A stretch of DNA of 64,000 nt, from NCBI RefSeq assembly GCF_005405925.1, contig NZ_BJHV01000001.1, positions 8,060,001 through 8,124,000 of the forward strand, written 5' to 3'. A model generated the notes under the pieces. That model made no database searches, had not been told where the DNA came from, and saw nothing but the letters and a program-made list of their open reading frames with translations. The stretch comes from Streptomyces antimycoticus. Lineage in GTDB: Bacteria; Actinomycetota; Actinomycetes; Streptomycetales; Streptomycetaceae. Shown one piece after another: positions 7,596-17,632 of the stretch. Made by a program: the position numbers and the translations under genes. Numbering within the stretch: position 1 is the stretch's first letter; every line of letters starts with the position of its first letter.

Positions 7596-9352
7596 ATGCA
7601 GAATCCGCCGGGTGTCACCGGCCACAGTTGGCTGATCAAAGCAAGTCCCCGTATGGCCCGGCCGGACGACGTCGCCTGCCCGACGCACCAGCGCACCGCG
7701 ATGCGGCCCCTGCTTGTCGCCGACCCGCCGGTTCCGTTTCGCCCCGCCCCGCGTGAGGAGTTCGCGTTCGGGCCGCTCTTCACGGCCCTCGACCTCTGGG
7801 AGCACAGCGGATGGCCCCTGGAGCGGATACGCGAGGAACTCCGCCGCACTCGCGGCGCCTTCCGGGGGTGGGGCGCACCGGTTCACCCCGCCCTGCTGGC
7901 TTGGACCGCCCACGCCCTGGTGCGTTACGCGGCCGCGCGCCTCCGGGAGCAGAGTGCTGCTCGCGCGGCCGGACTGCCGCCTACGGTGCCAGTCAAGCAG
8001 CAGTGGACGGTGCGTACCCGCCGAGGAGACGTCCCTGACCCGCGCGGTGTGCGGCAGTACGAGCACACGGTCTGGGGCCGCGCCTACGCGGCCGATGACG
8101 GATCGGTCCGGGACCTGTGGATTCCCTCCTTGGGCCGGGCCAAGGAGAGCCGGCCCGCGGCGGAACTGGCGGCCGTGGCTCACGTCATGGCATACGGGGC
8201 GCCCACGCCTCGACGCAAAGCCGGCACCGAGCCCCACCCACCGCCACCGACGGCACGAACCTGCCCGATCTGGTCCGTGTCTTCGACTTCGGGTGTGCCG
8301 ACGGCCTCTTCGAGCCCCTGCTCGCCGAAGGTATGGCCAAGGTGAAGAAGCGGTTCGAGGTCGATGGGGCGACGGCTTTCCGCGCCGCCGCGACAGGAGT
8401 CGGAACGCGGCCGGGGGAGAGCTGCGTCGATTGCAAGGCCATCGCCGGATGTGCGGACCTGATGCGCACTCCCGAGCTGTGGGGTGGCAAGCCTCAGGCG
8501 GTCACCCGCAAGCGCCGGTCCGTCTCCGCCTGGGACCTGCGCCTTCACGGCGAATGCCCGGCCCAGTACCACCTGGTCAGGCAACTGCACCTGAACAACC
8601 TGTCCGCCGAGGGCCGGGGTGCGCAGCGCGGCCGGGCCGTCGACACCTGGCTGAACGAACGGCACGGCGAGCGGCCGGCACGCGGCTGTCGGGAGCGGCA
8701 GTCCCCCGACACTCCCGTGATACAGGCGAAGACCGGTCTCGACGACGCATCCGCCCGGGAGGTCGCCGGCATGCTGGCGGAACACCGCCTGTTCTGTCCG
8801 CTGGGCTGGCTCGGGTCCGACGAGCAGGTACTCGTACAGCACCGGGTGACGGCATATGTACCCGAACTCGATGTCGTTGTGCTCGCCGTGCCCGACCTGC
8901 TGTACACCTATCGCGGTCGGTGGACCTGGCGGGAGACCAAGACGGCGACCCGTCCCATCTGGGAGCGGCGTTCCCTGCTCCGCTCCTACCCCCAACTCGC
9001 CCTTGCTGTGCTTCTGCTCCATGCGGGTGCGCTCGGCAACGATCCCCGGCGATCCTGGGTCGAGCTGGAGCATCTACGCGAAGGGCACGGGGAGAGCCGC
9101 CTTGAACGCATCGACCCCGGCCGTGCCGAGAACGTCGAAGAAGCCCGTGCTGTCATCACCGAACTCGCCCAGCCGCTCCTGGCCGACACGACGTACGAGC
9201 CCAGGGCAGGACGTCACTGCCACGGCTGCCAGGCACGGACCTGGTGCCGCCCTGGCACCGTGTATGTCACCGATCATCCGCGCCCGGACGTGCCCGAAGA
9301 CGAGACCGGAACCGAAGCGGGGACCACGAAGCGAGGAGACGCCCGTGGCTGA
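7596..9352 (+). CDS. RecB/Cas4-like PD-(D/E)XK nuclease with Fe-S type cysteines, first gene of the pPIWI-RE operon (apparent frameshift)
   Basis: Starts at the ATG at 7596 with AGGGGG 5 bp upstream. The first about 210 codons and the remainder lie in two frames; inserting one C in the CCCC run at 8232-8235 joins them into one 585-residue protein (TEPPPTATDGTNLPDLVRVF). The C-terminal half has a RecB-family nuclease core: VPDLL followed by RETKT (D...ExK, near 433-447) and a Y-P-Q helix (SLLRSYPQLALA). Cysteines in ECPAQY (near 320) and CHGCQARTWC (near 541-550) match the arrangement of the 4Fe-4S cluster in Cas4/AddB nucleases. Another pair, CVDCKAIAGC, precedes them. Its stop overlaps the next gene's GTG by 8 bp. 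The role is probably DNA-end processing or degradation within the pPIWI-RE system. The frame break may be a sequencing error. Confidence 0.75.
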
Positions 9353-10583
9353 CCAGCAGCTTATGCCGGACTGGCTGTCCAACCCCGATGTGGTCCTCCT
9401 GCGGGACGTCGCCACCGCCATCGTGCACCTCGCGGGCGTCGACCGCCTCGACTCCTTCGCCCTGCCCTATCCGGCTTCGGCGCAGCGGGCTCTCGACGCA
9501 CTGGTGCTGCAGTGCTTGCTCAACGGAGCGCGACCGCCGGCCGGGGTGCCCGAGATGGTCCGCTGGGGTCGGGCCCGCCCGCTGGGCAGCTGGCCGCTCG
9601 ACCGGCTGCCCCTGGACCTGTTCGCCAGGGGCGACCGACTGATCGACGAGGACTCCGGCGAGCCTTCACAGCTCTGCCACGAACTCGCCGTCGAGGGATA
9701 TAGCAGCAGCACCGGCCGGCAGTATGACCGCCTGGTCATCCAGGAAGCCTTGCGGGCCTGCCGCACCATGGCATCGCCGGAGTCCTACACCGCCTTCCGT
9801 CGACTCCTGGTCACCCGCCCCGTTCTGACCGAAGCGGACTGGATGGAGGTCAGCACCGACCTCTACCTCGACCCCGTCCGCTTCCTGATCGAGGAGATCT
9901 ACGCCCCTGCCCCTCTCGGGTACCGGCGGGGCGGCTCGTACCTCTGCTGCCACCGCTGTCTGACGTTGCTCCACCCGGTGTCCGATAAGGATTGGTGGTG
10001 CGAGCGCGACCAGTGTCGGCACCGGGGACCCGCACCACACGGCCGGGCACTCGCCGCCACGGAAGTGGGTCAGCTGCGCCAACTACGCAAACCACTGCGA
10101 CAGTTCGTCACCGGACCGGGGCAGGCGGAGGTCACCTTGGAGGGTGAACTACGCGCCATGGGCCTCACAGTCGAAATGTGGCCCGGTTTCGATGCGTACG
10201 ACCTGCGAATCACTTTCCCGGACGGGCACGTCTGGGCCGTCGACGTCAAGGACTGGGCTCACCCCGGGTTGCTCGGACGGTCCGCCACAACCGTCCGGGG
10301 CGAACCACCGTACGACGAGGCCTGCTGGGTGGTGCCGTCCTTCAGGGTCCGGATGCGCCGTGACTATCTCGACATCTTCGCCCGAGAGCGGCGCGACCGG
10401 GCGGGCGGCCTCCGTCTGCTGACTGACGACCAGCTAAAGCGGGCCGCACGGCTGCGGCTGCGAGGCGAACGCGGAGCGGAGGCGTCCATCGCAGCCAGGG
10501 CTGTACCCCCGAACGCGTCGCAGAAGACGCCACGGGCGGCATCTCGGAAAGCCGCCGACAAGAACGGAGCAGACCATGCGTGA
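9345..10583 (+). CDS. pPIWI-RE-associated restriction endonuclease (Y-domain, zinc ribbon, PD-(D/E)XK)
   Basis: 412 residues from the GTG at 9345 (GAGGAG 7 bp upstream), overlapping the upstream stop. The N-terminal 180 residues are helical and match the general picture of the pPIWI_RE_Y region. A cysteine cluster CCHRC...CERDQC (near 201-228) is a probable zinc ribbon. The endonuclease core follows, with YDLRITFPDGHVWAVDVKDW near 285-304, in which D and DVK fit the PD-(D/E)XK signature. The C-terminus is basic and A/K/R-rich. In the pPIWI-RE three-gene islands described by Burroughs, Iyer and Aravind, a REase of this type accompanies the helicase and the PIWI protein, and it is the predicted DNA-cleaving subunit. 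Its stop overlaps the helicase start (ATGCGTGA), so expression is translationally coupled. Confidence 0.85.
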   Translation: MADQQLMPDWLSNPDVVLLRDVATAIVHLAGVDRLDSFALPYPASAQRALDALVLQCLLNGARPPAGVPEMVRWGRARPLGSWPLDRLPLDLFARGDRLIDEDSGEPSQLCHELAVEGYSSSTGRQYDRLVIQEALRACRTMASPESYTAFRRLLVTRPVLTEADWMEVSTDLYLDPVRFLIEEIYAPAPLGYRRGGSYLCCHRCLTLLHPVSDKDWWCERDQCRHRGPAPHGRALAATEVGQLRQLRKPLRQFVTGPGQAEVTLEGELRAMGLTVEMWPGFDAYDLRITFPDGHVWAVDVKDWAHPGLLGRSATTVRGEPPYDEACWVVPSFRVRMRRDYLDIFARERRDRAGGLRLLTDDQLKRAARLRLRGERGAEASIAARAVPPNASQKTPRAASRKAADKNGADHA

Positions 10584-13500
10584 CCGCAGCAGCTGGTACC
10601 AGCCTGTCGTCGCCGACCTCGGCCCCTGGCCCGAGGAATTCGCCCGGACCCGTCCCGCCCTGCTGTGCCAGGTCGAACTCGCCCTGCGGCTGATGGAGAC
10701 CGTAGCCCCAGGTCATGCCGCCAACGGGGCCTGGACGCTCCTCGGCGGCTACCCCTTCGCGCGGGCCGCGGGGCTCGCCACCGGACCGGCTGAACAGATC
10801 GCGCTGTCCGCGGCCCGTCACTTGCTGTGGCCGATGCGCCGTGGGCACATGTGGCGGCGAAGCCTGGACGCCTACCGGGAACTCCCCGAACGGCTGCGGG
10901 CGTATCGCGTCCCGGTGGCCGGAGAACCCGCCCGCCGGGTCAGCCCCAGGGTGGCCGCCAACCGCTTCGCGGCTTATGACGCAGCACTCGCGAACCTCCC
11001 CGAGCACGCGGCCAAACCAATTCCCCAGGCCGAGGAGGGCGAGCACCGTTTCATGGACCGGCGCAACAGGCGCACCTCCGTCACGATCCCCGCCGAGCTC
11101 GTACGAGAGCCCTTCCCGGCCCACACCCTAACCGCCCCCCGCAAGGGAACGGCGGGGCCTATTGACGTACCGCTCGATGAACTCGCCGACGTCGCACGGT
11201 GGATGGACAAGGAAGAGCGGCGGCGTGGGCTGAAGGTCGGAAGCTGGGCCGAGCGGCTCGACCACCTTGACCTGGACACCCGTACCGCGGAGGGAACGGG
11301 CTTCGAGGAGGCGAAGGCGTTGCCCCTCGACCGGCTCACCCACCTCGTGGGCATGGTTGGCGCCGGAAAGTCGACATTGATGACTTTGGTCGCCGCCTGG
11401 GCCCACCGCAGCGGTTTGCGCATCACACTCGTCGTCGGGGACGTGGCCGAACAGCTCAATTTGACCGAGCTTTTCCGCTCACTCGGCCTTAGTGCCGCCT
11501 TGGTCCAGGGAGGCACGACCCGGCCGCAGCACACCCAGCGCCTGCACCGAAGGCTGGCCGCACGAGGCAAGCACTCGCTGCTGTCCCACACCGGCACCGT
11601 TTTCTCCCACCTCAGTACCGCCTGCCCGCTGGATGCGCTGCGTGGTCTCGACGCGTCCGAGCCGCTGCGCTACACCGACTCGCCTTGCGGCGCACTCCAC
11701 CCCGTGCGACGCAAGGAGGCCGCCGAGGAACCTCCGGCCGAGCGCGCCATGCGTGAACTTGAACGCGCCCGCGGAGCCAGGCCCGGGACTCCGGCGGACG
11801 ACGCCGACGACAGCGATGACCTGGGCACCCCGCACTCCTGTCCTCTCTGGAGCGCCTGCCCGCGGCACTCCGCGTCGCGCGACCTGGTGGACGCGCTGAT
11901 CTGGGTGGCCAACCCCGCCAGCCTTGTCCAGACGGCGGTTCCACGTCAGCTCAACGCCGAGCGCCTGCGTTACCTGGAGCTGGCCTGTCTGCGCAGCGAC
12001 ATCGTGATCGTCGACGAGGCCGACCGCGTACAGATGCAGCTCGACCAGATGTTCGCGCCATCGGCGACACTGGTGACCACAGGCCCCGAGTCCTGGCTCG
12101 ATCAGCTGCAGACCCACGAGATCGCCGAATTGGCCCGGCAGGGACGGCTGCAGCTCTCCGACCAGGACGTGGAACGGTGGTCCGCCGCGTTGGACGTGGT
12201 CGGATCGGCAGCGGACCGGCTGTACGCCATGCTCATCGACGACGAAGGGCTCCGGAAGTGGGCGCAGATCGACTACTTCAGCGCCTGGACGCTCCAGGAA
12301 AAGCTGCTGCACGCCTGGTACCCGTCGGCGTCGGGCTCGCTTGCCGGGCGACCGGACAGCCAGGACGAGGAAGGTGTCGAGGACGAGAACGCGCTCTACG
12401 ACGACGAAGAAGGTCTCGGGCGTAGCGGCACCGCCCCTTCGCTTACTGCTCCTTGGGCAGAGCGCCGCACCGAGATCACCAGGTTTTTCGACGTCTTCCG
12501 TGATGATCCGCTGGGCGGGAAAGGCCCGTACCTGACTCCCACCGACGACCTGACCGCTCTCGCCCACGACGTCCTGCACACCCTCGACGAGAAACAGACC
12601 CGGCGCCGCGTCCGCGCACTGCTCGACTCGCTCCTCGTCGGGGCACCGGGGCCGGAGCAACGCTTGGCACCCCCCTCCAGGAACGGCAAGGAGCCGGCCC
12701 CCAAGGAGGTGGCGCTGACCGAGGAGTGGCGGGAACTCAACGCACGACGCCTGGAGTTCACCCTGGTACTCGCCGCACTGCACCAGCGCCTGGACCGGGT
12801 AACGTTCCTGTGGCCCCAAGTGGAGGCCGCGCTGCGACTCGACTCGGCCAGTCATGAGCTGACCCGGCGCCCGCCCCTCGACTACGCGCCGCTGCTGCCC
12901 GAGGCTCCCATGGGCAATGTACTCGGCTTCCAGTACCTCGTGGACGAGCGGGCTGCCGCCCGCAACAAGGACGGACACCGCACCGGGACCTTGCGCTTCT
13001 TTCGATGCGCGGGCGTGGGCCGCGAGCTCCTGCTGAATCTGCCGCAGCTTGGCGCCGACCCGAGTAGTGGCCAGGGCGGCCCGCACGTCCTGCTGATGTC
13101 GGGCACCAGTTGGGCCGGCACCTCCACCCGGGCGCACGTCCTCGCCCCCGTCCGGGCCGTTCTCAAACCTCAGCGGAAGGCGCTGCGGTCGATCCGGGAC
13201 ACTGTGTTCCGTACCGAGTTCCTCTACGACGATGCCGGGCAGCCGATCCGGCTGTCGGGTCAGGACCCAGAGAAACGCGAAGGCATCCTGCGCATGATGG
13301 TGGACCGGCTCGCCCGGCCGGGGCGCGACGGGAGCGCCTCCCCGCTGCAGAGCGAACTCGCCCAGATCCCGGACCAGCGCCGCAAGCGTGCCCTGCTCCT
13401 GGTGGGCAGCTACCGCGAGGCCAGGATGAGCGCCGCCTTCCTGGACGAGATCCCGCGCTGGCGGGGACGCGTACGCGTACTGGCGGCAGACGACGAAGAA

Positions 13501-14310
13501 TTGGAGACCGCCATCGATGGCGCGTCACCGGCAGGAGGACAGGTGCTGGGAGAGGGGGCGGTGCGGCGCGGAGACCTCGCCTCGTTCGCCGACGACCTGG
13601 ATGCCGAACTCCTTGTGGCCCCCCTCCTTGCTGTCGAGCGCGGCCACAACATCCTCACGGCCCCCCAACAGCCGGGCGAGGAGAAAGTGGCGGCGTTTGG
13701 GACGGTGTTCTTCCTGGTACGCCCGCACCCACGCCCTGACGACCTCTCGCTTGCTGTCTTCGCGATCAACGACTGGGCGACCCGCTTCGTACGCGACCAG
13801 CCGGGCCTGCCCCAGGGGACCTTCAGCGAACTGGTGGCCGCAGCGGACGGCTTGGACAACGCCGGAAGCGATTTCCGGAAGATGGCGCGTGGCGTCTGGC
13901 GGCATATGCTGTCTCGGCCCTACATTTATTCGTCCCTCTCCGACGACGAGAAGAAGTCCTTCGTCTGGGACCAGCTCGTCACCATCTGGCAGGTCATCGG
14001 ACGCCTGGTACGCGGCGGGGTCCCCGCTCGCGTCGTATTCGTCGACGCGGCCTTCGCGCCGCAGCTCGCCGCAGCGGGGGCGCCCGTCACCGGACGGGAG
14101 CAACGCTCGAACCGCAGCAGCGATCCCGGGTTGCTCGTGCGCCTGCGGGATGTCCTCGCCCCGTATTTCACGGACTCCACCCCCATCGACGGGCTCGCTG
14201 ATCCTGCCGATACCGCGCTGGTCAAGCTGCTCTACCACCCGCTGTACGAGGCGTTGTGCGCGATGAGGTCCCGGCCCGCGAGGCACGGACTGATGCCGTC
14301 CAATCAGTGA
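10576..14310 (+). CDS. pPIWI-RE-associated XPD/DinG-like Fe-S helicase
   Basis: 1244 residues. The N-terminal about 230 residues correspond in position to the Z domain of pPIWI-RE helicases. The helicase core has Walker A GMVGAGKST near 258-266 and a DEAD box, VIVDEADRVQ, near 479-483. Four cysteines lie between them (TACPLD, DSPCGA, HSCPLWSAC; near 348, 369, 421 and 427), the expected place for the 4Fe-4S cluster of XPD/DinG helicases. Late motifs include VGSYREARMSAAFL and WQVIGRLVRGGVPAR (motif VI) near 1138. An acidic low-complexity linker (DEEGVEDENALYDDEE) splits the middle. It should unwind DNA, or an RNA-DNA duplex, for the PIWI protein and nucleases. It is coupled to the REase upstream; the pPIWI gene follows after 64 bp. 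Confidence 0.88.
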   Translation: MRDRSSWYQPVVADLGPWPEEFARTRPALLCQVELALRLMETVAPGHAANGAWTLLGGYPFARAAGLATGPAEQIALSAARHLLWPMRRGHMWRRSLDAYRELPERLRAYRVPVAGEPARRVSPRVAANRFAAYDAALANLPEHAAKPIPQAEEGEHRFMDRRNRRTSVTIPAELVREPFPAHTLTAPRKGTAGPIDVPLDELADVARWMDKEERRRGLKVGSWAERLDHLDLDTRTAEGTGFEEAKALPLDRLTHLVGMVGAGKSTLMTLVAAWAHRSGLRITLVVGDVAEQLNLTELFRSLGLSAALVQGGTTRPQHTQRLHRRLAARGKHSLLSHTGTVFSHLSTACPLDALRGLDASEPLRYTDSPCGALHPVRRKEAAEEPPAERAMRELERARGARPGTPADDADDSDDLGTPHSCPLWSACPRHSASRDLVDALIWVANPASLVQTAVPRQLNAERLRYLELACLRSDIVIVDEADRVQMQLDQMFAPSATLVTTGPESWLDQLQTHEIAELARQGRLQLSDQDVERWSAALDVVGSAADRLYAMLIDDEGLRKWAQIDYFSAWTLQEKLLHAWYPSASGSLAGRPDSQDEEGVEDENALYDDEEGLGRSGTAPSLTAPWAERRTEITRFFDVFRDDPLGGKGPYLTPTDDLTALAHDVLHTLDEKQTRRRVRALLDSLLVGAPGPEQRLAPPSRNGKEPAPKEVALTEEWRELNARRLEFTLVLAALHQRLDRVTFLWPQVEAALRLDSASHELTRRPPLDYAPLLPEAPMGNVLGFQYLVDERAAARNKDGHRTGTLRFFRCAGVGRELLLNLPQLGADPSSGQGGPHVLLMSGTSWAGTSTRAHVLAPVRAVLKPQRKALRSIRDTVFRTEFLYDDAGQPIRLSGQDPEKREGILRMMVDRLARPGRDGSASPLQSELAQIPDQRRKRALLLVGSYREARMSAAFLDEIPRWRGRVRVLAADDEELETAIDGASPAGGQVLGEGAVRRGDLASFADDLDAELLVAPLLAVERGHNILTAPQQPGEEKVAAFGTVFFLVRPHPRPDDLSLAVFAINDWATRFVRDQPGLPQGTFSELVAAADGLDNAGSDFRKMARGVWRHMLSRPYIYSSLSDDEKKSFVWDQLVTIWQVIGRLVRGGVPARVVFVDAAFAPQLAAAGAPVTGREQRSNRSSDPGLLVRLRDVLAPYFTDSTPIDGLADPADTALVKLLYHPLYEALCAMRSRPARHGLMPSNQ

Positions 14311-14374
14311 GGCATCGCGGCCATCGAGCGCTGGGCCAGGCCTGTATCCGTACGACATCTCAGGGAGAACCCAC

Positions 14375-17300
14375 ATGTACAAGAAGATCCGCCGCTCCGT
14401 GTACCACTTGGCCGAGGACTCCGTGCCCTGGACCGAGGACTTCCGTGCGCTCACCTTCCCTGAACAGTGGCACCCCGGACTTCTGGAACTGCACAACCAC
14501 GGACGTGACCAGGACAAGCAGCACCAGACCCTGCCCACCCGGCGACTGGACAGCGTGCTCCAGACACTCGCCCCCGACGTGATCGTCCGGCCCAGGCCCA
14601 GGACGCCGGTCGAGCCAGGGCCGCAAACCGCCGAAGACTTTTGGATGTACGTCCCGGCCTCGGCGCCGGACCCCCTCCCAGGCCGATCGACAGAGCAACT
14701 CCTCGACGCATGGCTGCGCACCCTCGGTCCCAGGGAAGCCGCGCCGGATCCCCGATTCCGCTCTCTGCTGCTTGCCCGCAGCGCTGACCTGAAACAGAAC
14801 CTGCCCAGGTGGCAGCCGGTCCCCGGCGTCGAGCTGCTGAATACCCCGATCACCCGGGGCGGCACCGCCGCCCCCGAACCACGGCAGTTCCAGCTCGCCA
14901 CCGACGCGCTGGCACGCCGTATCCTGGCCCTCGGCGCCTTCCCCTTCGAGGGCGGAGAACTGCGCTTCCGAGCCCTTCCCCGCGGCCCGCGCGATCAGGG
15001 GGCCGAACTCATGTCGCAGCCCCTGTGCCGGACCGTCAAGCGCAAGGAGTGGTGGTTCTCCGTCGTACTGAACATCTCCCTTCACACCACCCCGTTCGAT
15101 CCCCGTCCACGCCTGCACCTGCACTGGGGGGTACGCCGCTGGGCCACCCACCCCCGGGCATCCACCAAGCGCCTGAACTTGCCATACGGGGAGGCCACTA
15201 CCGTCTACCTGCGGCCCACGATCCCCTGGCTGCCCGGAGCACCGGCGACCGAGCGTTACGCCCTGGCCCGCTTGCGTCGGGACCGGGCGGCCGACGCCTT
15301 CGTCTGGGCGGAGAACGACGCGGCGGGCATCCTCCGCGGACTGAGCCTCGCCGGAAACTTCCCCGACCCCGAACACCTGCTTTCGGAGCCGATCTCCTGG
15401 ATCGGCGAGGGCAGCGGCGTACGGGCATCCGTGGTCCACAGCACAAGGATGGGACAGCATGAAATCGGCGTTGGCCTGATGCCGAACCAGCGTGCCCAGC
15501 TCACCGAATGGGCGGAAGCGGCCCTCCCACAAGAGGTGGTCCGGGTGCCCGACCTGGTGCGCGGACGCGGCAAGGGCATCAGCGCACCAGAGAACCGGAG
15601 GCCGAAGCCGAGGAGCGAGGAGGCCAAGAAGACCGAACTGCTGCGCGAGGCACAGGCTCGACGCATTGCCCTCGCGACGCAAGTCCGGACCGTAGCTGCC
15701 TGCGACCCGGGATCGGACAGCCCGCCCGTAGTAGAGGCCAGGCTGCTGTGGCAGTCACCTGAAGTGCGCAAAGAGGCGGTTTCACAGTTCGGCAAGGCCC
15801 TCGGTCTCGACGGCGACGGGGGGATCGCTGCGGCAGGGCTCACTGACCGGGAATTCGACGAGGCCACGCCCGGGGCGCCGGTCGTCCTGGAATGGCGGAC
15901 GGCGGAGCTGACGCTCCGACTGCGCTGCCTGCCGCTGGCCGATGGGCAGGGCGACCGGCTCGTGCCCGAACCAACGGTGAAGGGCAAAGGCGCAGCGATC
16001 GCCGCGGCCGTCACGACGCGGCGCCGCACTCTGCGCGAATGGCTCCGCGCGGACGGCGCCGACCCGTCCCGCCCCGCACTCGCCCTCGTGGAGATCGCAC
16101 ATCGCAGCACGTTCCGTCCGGCTTCGACGGACCCCAAATTCGCCATCCGCCTAGGATGCGCCGACGCGGGCCTGCTGACCCAGTTCATCGTGGCCCCCTC
16201 CACCGACAGGCTGATCGACAACGCAGACAGTCTCGGACATCGCGCACACAGTTCGTGGCTCGACGGACTGCGCCAGCTTGGCGTCCGCGTCCTGCCCCAG
16301 CACACACTCGGCAACGACCTCCCGGACGGACTGCAGTACGCGGCGGTGTGGATGGTGAAGCGCCGCAAGGATGGCCCGACCCGGCTGCCCAAGCACCTGC
16401 CGGTGGCCGTCCTGATGACTCCGCTCCCCGAAGGGGAGGGTCTGGCGGCCGTACGCGGCTGGGACGACAGCGCCGGGGAATGGGTGTCCTACCCTCGATT
16501 CCTCCTCGGCCTCGTGAAGCAGGCCCAGATCGACCCCGAGACGTTCGCGGAGCCCGAGGCGTTGAACGCCACCCCGGACCCGGCCGATGGCCAGAACAAA
16601 GGCCCACGGCCCGAAACACGCTGGGTCACCGGCAAGCAGTGGCGTACCAACCTCGCTCAGCAGCGGAAGGAGACCGCAGGATTCCTCCAGCGCGTGCTGC
16701 ACTCCCTTCGAGGACGGCCGACCGTGCTGATCACCCATGCGCAGAACAGCAGGCTGCACTGGCCATGGCTGCAGGACGGCCAGACCGAACGGGACCTTCT
16801 CCGAGCCGGCCACGCCCCGGCTGGTCGGCTCGACGACGAACTCCGGCTGGTGCGTGTGCGAGGGCGCGGCGGACGTGAGACCGCGCAGTGGTGGGGGCTC
16901 GCGGAACCCGGCAAGCCGCACGGACAGCCGGCCGGCTTCTGGGCGCAAGCTCCGGAGCACGAAACCCGAACATCGCCACAGGACCGGATTTTCTACAGCA
17001 CCACGGAACGCCCCGGAACCCACACGATCTCTCCCGCGCTCGACAGGCTGGCTACCCGGGTCAACGCTGCTGGCAACCTCACCTCCCAGGCGGGCACCGG
17101 CGCCTGGAACCCGACGCTGGTAGAGATCGCGGTACTGGGCTGCCACGCGAACGACGACGTAGGAGACGCCGTAACGGGAAAGCCTGACGACGCCGAGGCA
17201 CTGGCCCTCTCCATGCACCAGCTGCGTCAGGCGCCGGACTACGCTGCGGCGCTGTCCCTTCCGCTCCCTCTTCACTTGGCGGGACTTGCCCAGGCGTACG

Positions 17301-17464
17301 TCCTTCCGACGCTTGCAGAGGGCGACGGAAACCCTGGCGAGGAGGCGGCGGAGCCCACCACGGAGCAGAGCCCGGAGGATCCGGACCTGGCCGACGCGGC
17401 CGGACTGGCCACAGAACCTGACGTGGACGATGACCAGGGGGCGGAAGCGCGCAGCGCTTCGTGA
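14375..17464 (+). CDS. pPIWI-RE protein (prokaryotic PIWI of the RE family, DUF3962-type N-terminus)
   Basis: 1029 residues from the ATG at 14375 with AGGGAG 7 bp upstream. Layout and neighbours match pPIWI-RE: a large N-terminal X/DUF3962 region, a middle MID-like segment, and a C-terminal RNase H-fold PIWI module from about 640. The family is named for a conserved Arg and Glu; the likely candidates are in VRVRGRGGRET (826-836) and NPTLVEIAVLG (911-921). I do not see a clear set of catalytic aspartates, so it may guide or sense nucleic acid rather than cut. Burroughs, Iyer and Aravind predicted an RNA-guided restriction role for such islands. The acidic tail of about 60 residues is low complexity. 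It is the last gene of the four-gene operon; a 168-bp gap precedes the next gene. Confidence 0.85.
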   Translation: MYKKIRRSVYHLAEDSVPWTEDFRALTFPEQWHPGLLELHNHGRDQDKQHQTLPTRRLDSVLQTLAPDVIVRPRPRTPVEPGPQTAEDFWMYVPASAPDPLPGRSTEQLLDAWLRTLGPREAAPDPRFRSLLLARSADLKQNLPRWQPVPGVELLNTPITRGGTAAPEPRQFQLATDALARRILALGAFPFEGGELRFRALPRGPRDQGAELMSQPLCRTVKRKEWWFSVVLNISLHTTPFDPRPRLHLHWGVRRWATHPRASTKRLNLPYGEATTVYLRPTIPWLPGAPATERYALARLRRDRAADAFVWAENDAAGILRGLSLAGNFPDPEHLLSEPISWIGEGSGVRASVVHSTRMGQHEIGVGLMPNQRAQLTEWAEAALPQEVVRVPDLVRGRGKGISAPENRRPKPRSEEAKKTELLREAQARRIALATQVRTVAACDPGSDSPPVVEARLLWQSPEVRKEAVSQFGKALGLDGDGGIAAAGLTDREFDEATPGAPVVLEWRTAELTLRLRCLPLADGQGDRLVPEPTVKGKGAAIAAAVTTRRRTLREWLRADGADPSRPALALVEIAHRSTFRPASTDPKFAIRLGCADAGLLTQFIVAPSTDRLIDNADSLGHRAHSSWLDGLRQLGVRVLPQHTLGNDLPDGLQYAAVWMVKRRKDGPTRLPKHLPVAVLMTPLPEGEGLAAVRGWDDSAGEWVSYPRFLLGLVKQAQIDPETFAEPEALNATPDPADGQNKGPRPETRWVTGKQWRTNLAQQRKETAGFLQRVLHSLRGRPTVLITHAQNSRLHWPWLQDGQTERDLLRAGHAPAGRLDDELRLVRVRGRGGRETAQWWGLAEPGKPHGQPAGFWAQAPEHETRTSPQDRIFYSTTERPGTHTISPALDRLATRVNAAGNLTSQAGTGAWNPTLVEIAVLGCHANDDVGDAVTGKPDDAEALALSMHQLRQAPDYAAALSLPLPLHLAGLAQAYVLPTLAEGDGNPGEEAAEPTTEQSPEDPDLADAAGLATEPDVDDDQGAEARSAS

Positions 17465-17632
17465 ATCGGCTAGCTGATTGATCATGCTGCTCGCCACCGG
17501 GCAGTAGACCTGGTAGATGCGGGCATTCGATGTGTTGGGCGTGGCCGGTTGCCGACGGCGGCGATATCCGATCATCTGCGTCGCAAGTCGCCTATGGTAA
17601 TAGCCGCGAAGCGAGGGAGGGGACCCTGACAC

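Noticed and set aside
8200..8260. Programmed -1 ribosomal frameshift in the pPIWI nuclease gene
   Set aside because: No canonical X-XXY-YYZ slippery heptamer or following structure is visible. Lengthening the CCCC run by one base explains the break simply.
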